From Siphonodentalium dalli (taxonomy: Eukaryota; Mollusca; Scaphopoda; Gadilida; Siphonodentaliidae), in NCBI GenBank assembly GCA_032622095.1, contig CP136068.1, positions 119,027,509 through 119,091,508 of the forward strand: 64,000 nt of DNA, read 5' to 3'. Below are positions 21,701 to 31,389 of this stretch, piece by piece. Under the pieces are notes generated by a model that was given only the letters and a program-made list of their open reading frames with translations, searched no databases and had not been told where the DNA came from. A program made the translations under genes and the position numbers. Within the stretch, counting starts at the first letter, position 1; each line of letters begins with the position of its first letter.

Positions 21701-22598
21701 GGGAACATCCACACCAAATATGAACCAATTCGGTCTTACAGTTCCAGAGGAGAAGATGTTCAAAGAATGTTGACGGATGGACGGACGGCTCGACGGATGG
21801 ACGGACGAGGAGTGATGACTATAGCTCCACCGGAGACTTCGTCTCAGGTGAGCTAAAAACTGTAGGAGGAATTGATTACACCAATATAATACAAAGTGCA
21901 TAGTAACTAAATATGTTGCACATCTTCAATGTGTCGAGAAAGAGTCAATAACTCTAAAATAAAAAACATAAAACATTTCTATGTCGAAAAATGGCAATAA
22001 CTCCGCCAAAATGACTGACTGAATTCAAAATCGCAGGTTTCCATGCTGGTTTCCATCTGTGCAAAGTTAAAAAAAAAATTGACTGGAAAATGGCGAAATA
22101 CAGGCTTGGACAAAAGATGCGTCCCAGGATGTACAATTCTGTCTAAAACGGGCAATAAATCTGCCAAAATGACTCTGACTGAACTCAAAATCATATGCGA
22201 AGTTTAAAAAAAATTGACTAGAAAATGATGTATCACAGGCTTGGACATAAGATGCATCCCAGGATGTATGATTCTATGTTGAAAAAAGGCAATAACTCTG
22301 CCAAAATGATTTTGACCGAACTCAAAATCGCAGGTGCGCAGATTCCCATGCTGGTTGATATATGTGCCAATTTTTAAAACATTGATCAGAAAATGGTTCT
22401 GGATGCACACAAGGACGGATGGGGGTCATTACAATAGTCCTCCGACAGAAAGTCGGGGGACAATTATCAAAATAATATATCACTCACCAGGTGGACAAGC
22501 CTCAGTGTGGAAAGGTTGGCTTTAGAAAGCTGAGTTTCAGCATAACTTAAGACAACATATACCACAAAAATGACAACAATATTCCCGACATCTGCCAT
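9653..22598 (-). CDS. Histidine acid phosphatase, 5' half (six coding exons), gene continues left of window
   Basis: Secreted or lysosomal phosphomonoesterase of the histidine acid phosphatase family (prostatic/lysosomal acid phosphatase group), hydrolysing phosphate esters through a phospho-histidine intermediate. Six exons joined on the minus strand give 209 codons; every intron is phase 0 with GT-AG ends. Residues 1-20 form a signal peptide (hydrophobic [11 protein letters not shown], then SYA|ET). Residues 33-47 read [15 protein letters not shown] with nucleophile His41 and phosphate-binding Arg40/Arg44; [12 protein letters not shown] at 102-113 holds the third conserved arginine (Arg102). 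GDCPRL (154-159) and DPIFCE (204-209) match conserved cysteine positions. The family is usually about 380-420 residues, so the C-terminal half with the HD motif is missing; I found no such exon between 1 and 9652. Introns are packed with mobile elements. Confidence 0.93.
9759..9921. mobile_element. TA-family palindromic MITE, copy 4, beside a splice acceptor
   Basis: 163-bp palindrome CAGTAATGCCCTAAATAATC ... GCATTACTG, preceded by TA. It is shorter than the others because the loop-proximal ATTCATCGGAAAGC section of both arms is deleted. It sits at the 3' end of acid phosphatase intron 5. Confidence 0.85.
9922..11773. other. Intron 5 interior without recognised element
   Basis: AT-rich. A TAAAGGCCCACTTAATTTTC phrase at about 10598-10617 resembles a repeat I have seen in bivalve DNA. 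The 105-codon minus-strand ORF at 11468-11785 has no recognisable domain and overlaps the palindrome that follows, so I do not call it a gene. Confidence 0.4.
11774..11931. repeat. Palindromic MITE-like hairpin
   Basis: Arms GGTTATCATCACCCTGTGTG and the inverse enclose a second strong stem (GCCTTCTCTGGGCTGTCTAT) with the apex at GACTCGTCCTACGGACTCGTC near 11848. About 158 bp and nearly perfect; a single copy in this window. Confidence 0.8.
12477..12760. mobile_element. piggyBac-like MITE (TTAACCCTTTCAGTGCC), copy 3, with arm duplication
   Basis: TTAA-flanked palindrome like 25841-26055, but the left arm contains a roughly 70-bp tandem duplication (TTTTTGTATCAACCCATATT occurs twice, at about 12501 and 12572). 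Arms meet at GAGCTC near 12652. Confidence 0.85.
13004..13096 (-). CDS. Acid phosphatase coding exon 5 (residues 150-180)
   Basis: 31 codons beginning [13 protein letters not shown] and ending AEKYK. Acceptor TTATAG upstream, donor GTATGA downstream. Corresponds to the NCPRF/DCPRL segment of mammalian prostatic acid phosphatase. Confidence 0.92.
13171..13425. repeat. Double-hairpin fold-back element, copy 3 (complete)
   Basis: Complete copy: CAAGCCTGAAAATAGTGTG at the left, the inverse CACTATATCAAGGCTTG at the right, and two half-hairpins (about 13201-13292 and 13303-13396) joined by a short spacer. Lies in acid phosphatase intron 4, 75 bp from exon 5. Confidence 0.88.
13800..14297 (+). mobile_element. 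Non-autonomous Helitron, upstream of a tandem pair
   Basis: 5' end A|TCTCATATATATTTTG; 3' end has a hairpin (AGCCCG...CGGGCT, 14268-14287) followed after six bases by CTAG|T, the Helitron terminus (TC start, hairpin, CTRR end, insertion between A and T). No TIR and no Rep/helicase ORF. The interior is three 122-bp tandem units plus a TTTGTCTG-rich left part and a GACCGATCGGGACGAAACTT phrase. Confidence 0.8.
13936..14245 (+). repeat. 122-bp tandem repeat inside Helitron
   Basis: GAGCCCGTG...CGCTTCGCGCATGCGCAGAC recurs at about 13941, 14063 and 14185 with period 122. Third copy incomplete. The overlapping long ORFs on both strands are translations of this array, not genes. Confidence 0.88.
14298..14841 (+). 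mobile_element. Second non-autonomous Helitron, head-to-tail with the first
   Basis: Starts TCTACTATATATTTTG directly after the CTAG of the previous element. Ends with a CCCGCC-AGT-GGCGGG hairpin (14815-14829) then CTAATCTG and CTAG|T at 14838-14842. The left ends of both elements are related. Arrangement fits insertion of the first Helitron exactly at the A|TC junction of the second. Confidence 0.8.
15325..16480 (+). repeat. Dispersed bivalve-type repeat (AGTGTCAATGACACTGTAG family) interrupted by a hAT MITE
   Basis: Begins AAGTGTCAATGACACTGTAG and resumes after the MITE with TTAATGGAGCGATCAGGAAT. Then come ATCCAAGATGGCTGCTAGCA and two units with ATGAAGTTTGGTGATGATC (about 16152 and 16330), ending near AGTTGAGCTAAAAATG. 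The uninterrupted equivalent is at 39480-40375. No protein-coding role seen. Confidence 0.75.
15355..15929. mobile_element. hAT-type MITE, copy 2
   Basis: 575 bp, CAGGGTTCATGCTGCC ... CCAGCGCTGACCGTG, with TTGGAGAG/TTGGAGAT flanks (15347-15354, 15930-15937), an 8-bp target duplication with one mismatch. Subterminal CATTTGGCAAAA repeats as in 6643-7535. The uninterrupted host repeat at 39480 shows what the site looked like before. Confidence 0.85.
16648..16800 (-). CDS. Acid phosphatase coding exon 4 (residues 99-149)
   Basis: 51 codons, [18 protein letters not shown]... [14 protein letters not shown]...HDY. RSTDxDRT is the second signature of histidine acid phosphatases (Arg102 contacts phosphate). 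Acceptor TTACAG, donor GTAAGT. Confidence 0.95.
16940..17195. mobile_element. piggyBac-like MITE of the GGAGCTGCGCTGG family
   Basis: TTAA-flanked; left TTAACCCTTTAATGACAGG, right the inverse ending CATGGAAGGGTTAA. Carries two hairpin cassettes (about 16989-17052 and 17079-17145) of the ATGCATTCTCTTATATATGC type. Intron 3 of the acid phosphatase gene. Confidence 0.82.
17665..17763. mobile_element. Partial piggyBac-like MITE: hairpin cassette and right half
   Basis: One cassette (AGCCAGTGCATTCACATATG ... inverse) plus GGCACAGGATCTGTAATGCT and a degenerate AAAGGATTAA end. The left end is missing. It lies 22 bp downstream of the exon 3 splice donor region. Confidence 0.7.
17785..17871 (-). CDS. 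Acid phosphatase coding exon 3 (residues 70-98)
   Basis: 29 codons, [20 protein letters not shown]... ending NLKD; the GM.QHY.LG.YLR.RY helix is highly conserved in the family. Acceptor TTACAG, donor GTGAGT. Confidence 0.95.
18598..18693 (-). CDS. Acid phosphatase coding exon 2 with catalytic RHGDR (residues 38-69)
   Basis: 32 codons starting [20 protein letters not shown] and ending GFGQLTK. The RHGxR motif supplies nucleophile His41. Family members commonly have Pro after RHGDR(T/S); here the residue is Ala46. Acceptor CATTAG, donor GTTAGC. Confidence 0.96.
18902..19114. mobile_element. TA-family palindromic MITE, copy 5
   Basis: 213-bp palindrome CAGTAATGGTCTAATTAATC ... ACATTACTG, apex AGCTCTCAGGGAGAGCT near 19008, TA on its left side. 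Intron 1 of the phosphatase gene. Confidence 0.85.
19115..19332. repeat. Shared 105-bp segment followed by half a TA-family MITE
   Basis: 19115-19221 duplicates 9160-9266. Directly joined is the right half only of another TA-family MITE (19222-19332, ending GCATTACTG|TA), fused at TATTG. Confidence 0.75.
20160..21865. repeat. Array of about eight 140-160-bp bivalve-type repeat units
   Basis: Units carry ACCCCATTTGAACAAATCTG, a 'cagtcacc(c)aaggaccctccataccaaatat' block and a 'gaagtcgttgtaagaattactatg' block. They start near 20190, 20345, 20485, 20627, 20868, 21360, 21508 and 21666. The array ends with GACGGACG-type runs and CTTCGTCTCAGGTGAGCTAA, the end I associate with a common bivalve dispersed repeat. 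Units 20618-20858 and 20859-21091 are an almost identical 241-bp tandem duplication. Confidence 0.75.
21985..22465. repeat. Three diverged 130-150-bp repeat units
   Basis: Each contains AATGGCAATAACTCCGCCAA-like and TTCAAAATCGCAGGTTTCCA-like blocks (about 21985, 22140 and 22285). The last ends with CCTCCGACAGAAAGTCGGGG, a terminal hairpin, 23 bp from acid phosphatase exon 1. Related in style to 37560-37970. Confidence 0.7.
22488..22598 (-). CDS. Acid phosphatase coding exon 1 with signal peptide (residues 1-37)
   Basis: 37 codons [20 protein letters not shown]... ending LRLVHL, donor GTGAGT. The start was chosen because the ATG precedes a complete signal peptide and the reading then joins exon 2 in frame as LRLVHLVYRHGDR. 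A four-codon upstream ORF starts 23 bases upstream (ATGGCGATTTGA). Confidence 0.92.
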
Positions 22599-22680
22599 AT
22601 TGACTGGTCTTCAAATCGCCATAGCTACAGTTCATCACATGTAGTGTTCTGCAGAAAATTACCTCTCCGTTATAAGCTAC
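22599..22680 (-). other. Probable 5' UTR part of acid phosphatase exon 1
   Basis: A GTATTTTTCAG acceptor-like sequence ends at 22681, so the exon may start at 22680 and an upstream non-coding exon may exist. Inference from the splice-site-like sequence only. Confidence 0.45.
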
Positions 22681-22699
22681 CTGAAAAATACAAAAACAT

Positions 22700-23860
22700 A
22701 AAGTAGTTCGTTTCTCAGGATTTTTTTTAAATGATGAGGGAGATGCTAGCTATATACCATACTTCTTTGTACTACTTAAATGACTATTCACTTTTGATAG
22801 GGAGGAGTAACAAGTCCTAAGGTTTAATATATGACAATGGTTTTCTTATTTGATCTTACACTAATCTTCACTATTAAAGTCTTCATGCAAGCTAAATTGT
22901 CTTCAAATGTATAATGAAGACCAAATTGTCAGCATAATCCATCGTCCAAAGAGGGACAGTAATATAAACAAATATACCATTACTTTCACTCTCTTTACTT
23001 CAAGCTTTCGGCCCAATCTGGACCTTCATCAGGAAAAATCAATCGGTCTTCCTGATTTGCTATGAAAATCATTTTGAAGTTCTAAATTCAACTTTTGGAA
23101 AACTAAGTGAAAATGGAAGATTAATTTTGGAGACTAACTGAGGTAGAGGGGTCAGGTTATTACGAATCGGGCGACAGGTTAGATTGGCGCAAGGCCAGTC
23201 TAATTCGGTAACAACAGTTTAAGTTTCTACATCATATAAGTACCCCCACAAATATTTAGCTATGTTCTAGTTAATTATAAGCCAAATTTGATCAACCTGT
23301 CCCATTATGTCGCATCGATGCTATAATGCTCTATATCCTTTCTTTTTTTTGTGGGAAACTCAATTTGAAAATTTGACCATCTGGTTTTTGTATATGTCTG
23401 CTTTATTTTCAAATTATGCTGTTTTCATTTTATCCTTGGAAAACGAAAAACTAAAATGTTTATATAGTCATGCTTTAAATGTCAGTATCATTCATGTAAT
23501 TCGTTGACATGTGTTTGGAGATTGAACAATTTGGCTTTTTTTGTAAGCGCTAAAGTGTTTTTTAGGTTTTTAAATCATTCCAAAGTATAAAACTTGCACA
23601 TTATGTCATTTTCTGTGCTATTTTAACAAAATAATTCAGCTAAAATTAAGATTTCATATATACATGTAACAGTACGAAAGCTCTATTTCCAGCCAGGTAT
23701 ATTGACAGCCATTAGTTCCCATTACTTGCTCGAGAACATTATAGCACTGAAATTTTTGTGATCACGTGTTACAAAATAAATCAATTAATTGTCCAAAGTG
23801 GAGATAAAACAATAGAACACTGACATAAAAACGAATTGAACGGTACCGTTATCTCATTTT
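22700..23860. other. Upstream flank of the phosphatase gene
   Basis: AT-rich, with no repeat or exon I recognise. A promoter should lie here or further right, but no convincing TATA or CpG-rich block is visible. Confidence 0.4.
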
Positions 23861-23884
23861 CCCACCAAAATTGATAAATACATT

Positions 23885-25130
23885 TTAGCACCGAGGCCAC
23901 GATTAGCTAGCATAACTAGATATTAGCTAAGAATATTCATTAGTAAAGTCCTGTGTAAAGGAAATGAGCATTAGCTACTATTTAGCCATTCCAAAAATGT
24001 TAATTAGGCTAGAATAGTTAGCTACATGTAGCTCTCTCATTTACATATCCGCAGCTAACAATTAGCTACTTTCAGCAAAGTTCTAGCTATCTAATTTACA
24101 TATGTGCAGCTAACAATAAGCTACTTACTAGCTAAGTTTTAGCCATCTCATTAACATACTGTCATATGTGTAGCTAACAATTAGTTACTTTCTAGTTAAT
24201 ACTGAGTATGTTTTTAGCTAATATTTATAAAGGATCTATTCATATTTTAGTTATATTCTAGATTATGACTAGTATCTAGCTAATATTTAGCTAGATCTAG
24301 TCATAGCTAACATTTAGCTATAAATATACTTAGAGAAAATACAAAGCGAAATTTCAGTGAAATTCAGATTTCCCCAAAATAACACCAAAAGACAAGCCTT
24401 TGGAATGAAATGGTAGACAGTGGTCCTGAAGGTCATTCTTGGAAATGGTAAAATAATTGTTAAAATAATATCAGAAATAAAAATACAGCCAAATTCTATG
24501 AGTCAATTAGAAAACATTAAGGCCACACAATCAATAACTTACCTGAAGATTGTGATAAAACATGGATTAAATTCAGTGCAACAGTTGATTCAAAATATCT
24601 GCCATAGACAACAGTGACGCCTGCATAGTCACATGACTCTGCCATGTGACCTAGTCATGTGATAGTATTAACTAGAAAGTACCTAATTGTTAGCAGTACA
24701 AATCTACTGAGTATAATTTAGCTGATATTTAGCTTGATCTAGTCATAGATGAAATTTGTATTCAAAGCTGAATAAAATTAGCTAATTTTTTTAGCTAGGC
24801 GTCATTTCAATGAATTGTGTCAGTGTTAAATTAGCTTAGTTCTAGCACAGTATATTTTAATCAAGTTGAATTAGCTAATTTCTAGCAAGGTGTTATTTTT
24901 ATCAAGTAAATTTAGCTACTTTCTAACCTGCTGGAGTCGTTTTGTGACAAGCTTTGATTATTAAGCTAAAATACAACTAATATATTAGCTATGTTTTAGC
25001 ATATGTCTTAGCTAAGCTGTAGTTATACTAGATTACACTAAAGTATTAGCTAGGTTTTAGTATGTTTATTAGCTAATATCTAGTGTAGCTCCAAGCATTA
25101 GCATAGCTGCATTTTGATAGAGCTAAAATC
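23885..25130. repeat. TAGCTAA/TTAGCTA-rich degenerate repeat block
   Basis: The hexamers TAGCTA/TTAGCT recur dozens of times in 23885-24320 and 24660-25130, with a less dense middle. Around 24000-24200 a period of roughly 60-70 bp is visible (TTTACATAT..GCAGCTAACAATTAGCTACTT three times). GTGATAGTATTAACTAGAAA-TACCTAATTGTTAGC (24660) is the inverse of CTAACAATTAGTTACTTTCTAGTTAATAC (24173), while other parts repeat directly, so both orientations are mixed. Confidence 0.7.
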
Positions 25131-25840
25131 ACATTTTAATAATAGATTTGATTTCCATATCAATTGCTTAGCAAATGAAAATTTCTATATAGTCATTGGT
25201 TCTGCGACTCACATGTCTGGTTATTCAAGTGCACTCAATGTCTCTTAATTAATTAATAGACTGGCTCCTGGTCCTAAACTGCACAAATCTGAAAATGTAG
25301 TAAACTGATCCCACCAGGCTAATTGAATCGATGCTTAATTTTGGAAGACTTGGTGAAGTTAAAGCTTAATATTTTGCTTGTGTACACATAGGGATGCAGC
25401 TAAATTGGTCTTTATTCCATTGTTTGCAGCACTAAATTTCCCAGGTTCACAAAACTGGTATAGTTACTAGGATCACTGAAAATGGTATTTTGATACTTTA
25501 ATAGGTGACATTGGTTATTTATTCGACATTTTGACACATATATTACATATGTTATCTCCCCCAACCCAACCTACTAGTACCCAAACAGGAGGCCCATGAT
25601 CGGCAGATGTTTAACACATACCTTCAGCTGTACTGACTCGACCAGTGATCTAGAACTGAATATATGCCTGTACACATAAAGTGGAGATGATTGGAAAGAT
25701 ATCTTTGGGGCCTGATGGCTGTGACTTGTATATGCTTTACAATGGTTCATTTTTATATATAAATAATGGTGATATATTAGTAACAGTAACGGGACTAACA
25801 TTTACTAGATGCTAAATTGCTTGCAATTATATACTTTAAT

Positions 25841-26055
25841 TTAACCCTTTCAGTGCCAAGTCCGATTTTTGTATCAACCCATATTTCCTTGATCATTTTT
25901 CAAATTTATTGATTATAATAATGTGATACATTGATGGAAAGAGCTCTAAGAGCTCTTTCCATCAATGTATCACATTATTATAATCAATAAATTTGAAAAA
26001 TGATCAAGGAAATATGGGTTGATACAAAAATCGGACTTGGCACTGAAAGATTTAA
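25841..26055. mobile_element. piggyBac-like MITE (TTAACCCTTTCAGTGCC), copy 4, near-perfect
   Basis: 215-bp almost perfect palindrome with apex AGAGCTCTAAGAGCTCT near 25947. Left TTAACCCTTTCAGTGCCAAG, right the inverse with GATTTAA. Best-preserved copy of the family, probably the youngest. Confidence 0.88.
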
Positions 26056-27949
26056 GAGGTACATCATTTAATTGTAAATTAAAGTGCGAAAACTAGGAGT
26101 TCTTGAAAATAATTTTCCCAAGCTAAGAGCAGTTTTGTTATGGTGAAGTTATTTTAAAATAGCCAAAAGTTTTCCAATGAGGAGTCCAGTTCCCGTAACT
26201 GATGACCTGACAGTTATTGCACCTTGAAATGAAATTCTAGAAGAAGCTTTACTTATTGCATGCAAAATCAATGAAATGAAGACACTTCCCTTAGTGAGTG
26301 ATGAATAGCTTGGCACATAGTGATGACCCAGTGTTATATTGCTAAAAATTATAGTGAGGAAATGGACGATTCATTGCAAAGCGATGACCAATGTGGAACA
26401 CGTCGCGGGGGAGAGCATGAGAGGGTGGTATCCCCCCTCTCGCAGGTGGGGGGTCTGGGAAATTTTTTTAAAAAGTGCAGCAAAGGAGGCATTTCCTCAC
26501 ATTTCCCAATCATATAATCTACAAAAAATCTATCATAATTTCTCTTCAAAATGGTCTGTTTTACATGCAAAATGGTCTGTATATAGAGAATTGGCAATAT
26601 TCATAATTTAGTCAAGAAAAAAACAACAATATTTTCGACGTACATTCGGCGGAAAGTAACAATGAGTCCTTGGTGATGCACAAGGAGTAATTTTGCCACA
26701 TGTTTTAAATGACATGTATACAATAGAAGAGAGGTCACTCAATAGTCTGATCTAAGGCCATGTTAAAAATATCTCCGCTTCCCCTGACTCTACTCATTGT
26801 CAAGAATGATCACTCTCACCTACCTGATAATTGTGACATCAGGTAATTTGCAGGTAATCACGATTATTTATTTTGAGGCAAAAGGGAGCGTCGACACCAA
26901 GCCAATCATGATAAAAACGCAGTTCAAACAGTTGTTTTGAACATGTTACCGCAAGAATTTCACAACAGAATCATTATAAAAAAAGACAGTGGCCTTTGAC
27001 CCTGTTTACTCTTGTGACAAAGGGTTATCAAAGGGTTCAACTTTGAATAATGTGACTCTATATACATTTAATTCTCACCCGAAACTAAGGCCAATTTGAG
27101 AAGGATCAACTGTTCTTTGGCATGGCAAATTACACTTGGTATAACCTCACTTTATATATGGGCTGACCACAGCCTTTATTCAGCATGGCAATTATGTCAT
27201 CTGCTGTGTTGTGTCTATACTCCAGAGGTCGATTAAATTTCAAAATTCCAATATGGAAACATGTAGTACTGTGAATTACCACTTTGGTAGACAAGATGAT
27301 GACATTCATTTAAAGTGGTAGCTCGTTTTTAATGTGCATTTTCCATGTTTGTCATGTTGCATAAAACGGAACAGCTAGAGAGAATAATATATAACTTTAT
27401 TATTTTCAAGAACTTGTTACGTCAAAATATAAATCATATCCCCCACTCCCAGAAGACCGAACTTGTTATCCTACTCTCAAGATGTTATCCTACTTTCAGC
27501 ACTGCGTCATTCGGTACCCTTGCACGTTATTTTAACAGAAATTGCTGGTGATGTTGTAGCTTTGAGAATGTATAGGTCTAATTAACCATGTGTTTCATTG
27601 TGGTTTGGTTTGAACAAACTGGTATAGAAAATATAATATTAAACACAACAGTCAACTCTTATGAGTACATACTCATGAGTTTTCTCCTCTCGTGAGATGC
27701 GAGGATTATTTTCACATGGCTAGCATCTTCGTAAAAAATAATCATCTGCATCTCACTTGATGAGAAAAACCATACGCTACTCAGAAGTTCAGAACAGTTA
27801 ACTATTCTCTATATATTCAGCTAGGATAACTGATATCAACTATTGCAGCTGAATTTTCACATTTCCCAGACCTGATTATTAATTTATTGGGAAAGGCTAT
27901 TCTGCCACAAAAATTATGTCAGCAAAATTGTACTTAATCAATTACATCA
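26056..27949. other. Unassigned interval
   Basis: Mixed AT-rich DNA. Short ORFs around 26320-26611 overlap one another on both strands and look like chance. Nothing recognised as exon or named repeat. Confidence 0.4.
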
Positions 27950-29131
27950 CACAGATAGCATGACAATGTTGGGCCAATGTTGGCACGGTTGGCATTAGGT
28001 TTGGTTGGGTTGACCTTGTTGGCCCTTGGTTGGCCCAACTATTGGAATTATAACATTGTCATGGGCCAACACGAACATGCCAACAGAATTAACTGCAGCA
28101 AATTGGTTGGGTTGATGTCGTTGCCCCTTGGTTGGCCCAACGTATTCCTCCCAACTGTTAGAATTAAAATGTTGGCCCAATAGGAACATGCCAATGGAAT
28201 TTACTGCAGCATGTGCACATTGGTTCGGTTTACATTGTTGGCCCTTGGTCGACCCCAAGGAATTCCTCCCATGGAACAGTTGGAATTATTTTATGTTGAC
28301 CCAATGATGGGCCAACGCGAACAGCTGCATGGCAGTCCAATTATATATATAGCGTACATGTGATACATCTCAACGGGCATGAGATATATATTTATCAACT
28401 ATGTCAGTACTTTATGTTTCGCAAACACATGTGCAATCATTGCAGACACTGTATATGCAACGCTATGCCTTAAAATACACTGGATTGTGTTGGTTGGTAT
28501 ATCGTTGGCCCAATGTTGTAATGCCAACGTAAATAACGTAGCAAGGTCTGATGTCAAACTGTACATGCGTGCACAACAGATCAGGTGTCTGCTTTTCTTA
28601 TGGCGCGCTGTGTTCTGGTGTCCATTCAGTGTTGCTGCTAATATTGATTTTAGCAAATAGAGGATTCAATTACTTTAATTTTGAATTCAAGGATTTGTTC
28701 GATGCCACCATCAGTCGTCATGTCGCTATCCACGGTAAGTTAAAGTTTGTGAGAAACTACTTTTTTTGTGTAAATTAATTCATTATTTTTCTGATATTTT
28801 TCTCAGAATCACAAAGTTCTGAATGTTTGCATGATGGCGTACAAATAAGTTATTGCAGAGAATACTTATATAACTGACATACATGTATAGTAGTTTCTCA
28901 CTAACTCGTCTCAGATAGTGACATGGTGGCTGATGGTGGTATCTGAAGTATGAACGGATTATTGGATGCCAAAAAAAACAACAAGCCAAAATAGCATTCC
29001 CCTAGCGTTATGCTAATTAAACAATTGAGTTTGAGGTTCCAACGTTGTCCCTCCGTTGGGCCAACGTTATACCAATCAATTGGTTTATATATAGTTTCCA
29101 ATGTTATCCCTCCGATGTGCCAACATTATGG

Positions 29132-29605
29132 CGATCATGGGTAACTTTTATTATGTTTGTAAAACATATTAAAAGATTTAATTTTCTGGGATTAACTATT
29201 CATCATCTATATTTGCCTTCACTCTTGAAAATTTCTTTCCTGATTCATTGGATCGCTCGATCAATAGTCCGTGGACTATCTTTTAATAGCAACAATCTTT
29301 GAATTCGTTAATTTGTTCTACAAATAAAGTAATTATGCCATGATCTTGGCTGTTTAACATGCCTTCACCTATAAATGTCTTCGTATCCCAATAAATAATT
29401 AATATGACCTAATTCATTCTTCGTTCATGTGCCACAACACGCATGCCACACAATAACCTTCAATTAATTTCCACGCATTGAGTTGTTCTCTTCCTTACCA
29501 TTGGTCGACATGCAGAAGTGTTTATTTCATATTTGAATTGACTTTTACAACCGACCGATCGAAACTCAGTTTGATGTATCGATAACTTTATTTTTTATTT
29601 TACAA
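29132..29605 (+). repeat. Long direct repeat, copy 1 (partner 36225-36680)
   Basis: About 450 bp matching 36225-36680 with few differences, including ATCGCTCGATCAATAGTCCG and TTCCACGCATTGAGTTGTTC. This copy has a 24-bp insertion near 29150. The repeats do not start TG / end CA and I see no primer site, so an LTR pair is not supported. Confidence 0.85.
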
Positions 29606-29683
29606 TGGTTTTAACTGAATTTATCATCTTGAAACATTAATGTACAATATCTGATCGAGTTTATTCGACACTGGATCCAACTA

Positions 29684-30820
29684 CCGTATTATCGCGGGTA
29701 TAAGACCAGGGGGGCCTAGGGAATAAATAGCTTGAAAAGGCATGGGTGGTCTTATACCCCAGAAAAAATTGAGTATTTCGGATGTCATCACCTGGACTGG
29801 CGAAAATATGGCGTTGACCGATGGATGAGTAAGTATATTTAGCGTAAGTATATCGAACATATCTCATTTCTGCATTTCGAGGTATACGTAAACGTAACTT
29901 TACCAGAAAGCTGGGATTTCCCCACATTTAGTTTCGGTTTCGCACGTGGTCGATACAGAATTAACGTTGAATTGGAAATCTTAATACACAGAAAATATGC
30001 ACAGAAACGAACAGTCAAAATAACACATGTGATACATAACACAGTATAAGAATATATATAGGCCTAGATACGTATGTAAAACTTTGTCTAGATAAATTAT
30101 TTGGGAATTACAATGGGGATTTATATTCCGGTAAACGGATTCCTGCATTCCGTAAAATATTTAGTTTCTGTTGACATTAAAACAAGAATGTTGTTCTTCA
30201 TATGTCAATCAATGGAAAGTGGGCGTTAAATTTAACTGAGAAATCCAATCGCTATTCAGAATGAGAAAACAATACAGCTTATGCGGTTACATAACTTACA
30301 TTGTGTACATCAATGCATGAAAGGTGTTATATTGATTTATGGTAGGCTTTACTCATGGTAAATTTATGACATTGAATAATTAATTAGGGGAACAAAACAA
30401 ATTTTAACGGCATGTTGTTTCTTAATTTGGGCCGATTTACCCTTGGATAGGGGTTTGAGTTTATCGTAATCGCGCTCCCAAGATCGAATCTGCTTCCGTG
30501 AAATTCCCCATTCACGTTCGGTTTTGGAGAAATTCCTGCCATTATCGCGAAACCACTCGATCACAGTCACTTTCACAGCAATTGTGTAAGATTTACGTTG
30601 TAGAGGAATTGTGAACAAATAAAGAACTGAAGATCTGGGGTTAGTTTCTCAGTATTTATACCGATCATATGTTTTGATTGAAACCCACATTGCACATATG
30701 AACTTGGCTTACAGCGGAATGGGGTTATGGTTAGGGCTAGGGAGGGGGTGGTCTTATACCCATGAAAACTTACTTCTAGAGAAAATACTGGGGTGGTCTT
30801 ATGCCCGAAACATTATCTCC
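29684..30820. mobile_element. Internally deleted pogo-like element
   Basis: Left end CCGTATTATCGCGGGTATAA preceded by TA; right end is a degenerate inverse (GGTCTTATGCCCGAAACATT). Extra GGTGGTCTTATACCC copies lie inside each end (29745, 30740). It contains the minus-strand Brinker-type HTH fragment at 30364-30618 and no DDE domain. Confidence 0.65.
30364..30618 (-). pseudogene. Brinker-type/psq HTH fragment of a pogo-family transposase
   Basis: RKSYTIAVKVTVIEWFRDNG followed by FSKTEREWGISRKQIRSWER is the three-helix DNA-binding domain (BrkDBD/CENP-B-like) at the N terminus of POGK-like and other pogo-clade transposases. It stops after about 84 codons and is not followed by a DDE_1 catalytic domain, so it is a remnant. 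Its position between pogo-like TIRs supports the assignment. Confidence 0.65.
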
Positions 30821-31248
30821 TCTGACGACGCACAACTGTTTGAATACAATTCAATCTCGATTCACATCATTGATCCTGCATGTACGTTGATCTTACCAAA
30901 CTAACAGTGAGCGTGATTATTTTCAATGAACATGGAAGAGGTGCTCGTGCTACAGTTTTATGCCTTATAGCCGCCAACCTTCTTAGGAGGAGAGATAGGT
31001 TCATATACCTATATGACATTAAATTTTTTCTGACAATGTGTCATAGTCTGTGGGACTTGACCCGTCATGATCATCTGACTTGCATTGTTTCCAATAATAT
31101 ATATATATATATATGCTGTCTTGTTTTAATTGGCTAAACTAAAAGCCGTGCAAATACAATGTCTTAGATTATATATTTTTATTATTACCCAAATTGCTGT
31201 GTCTGTCGCGCTTGTAACTCGTTATATCGAATCATGTAATACATATAG

Positions 31249-31389
31249 AATACACCCATAGTAGCCGAGAATAAAAAAATTCACCACGAGTGGTATTGTG
31301 GTTTTAACAACGAGCCTTTGGCGAGTGGTTAAAACCACAATTCCATGAGTGGTGAAAATTTGTTATTCTCGGCTACTATGGGTGTATTT
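31249..31389. repeat. Palindromic MITE-like hairpin
   Basis: 141-bp inverted repeat AATACACCCATAGTAGCCGA ... inverse, with the inner stem ACCACGAGTGGT...GGTTTTAAC and apex near 31317. No copy elsewhere in the window. Confidence 0.82.
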
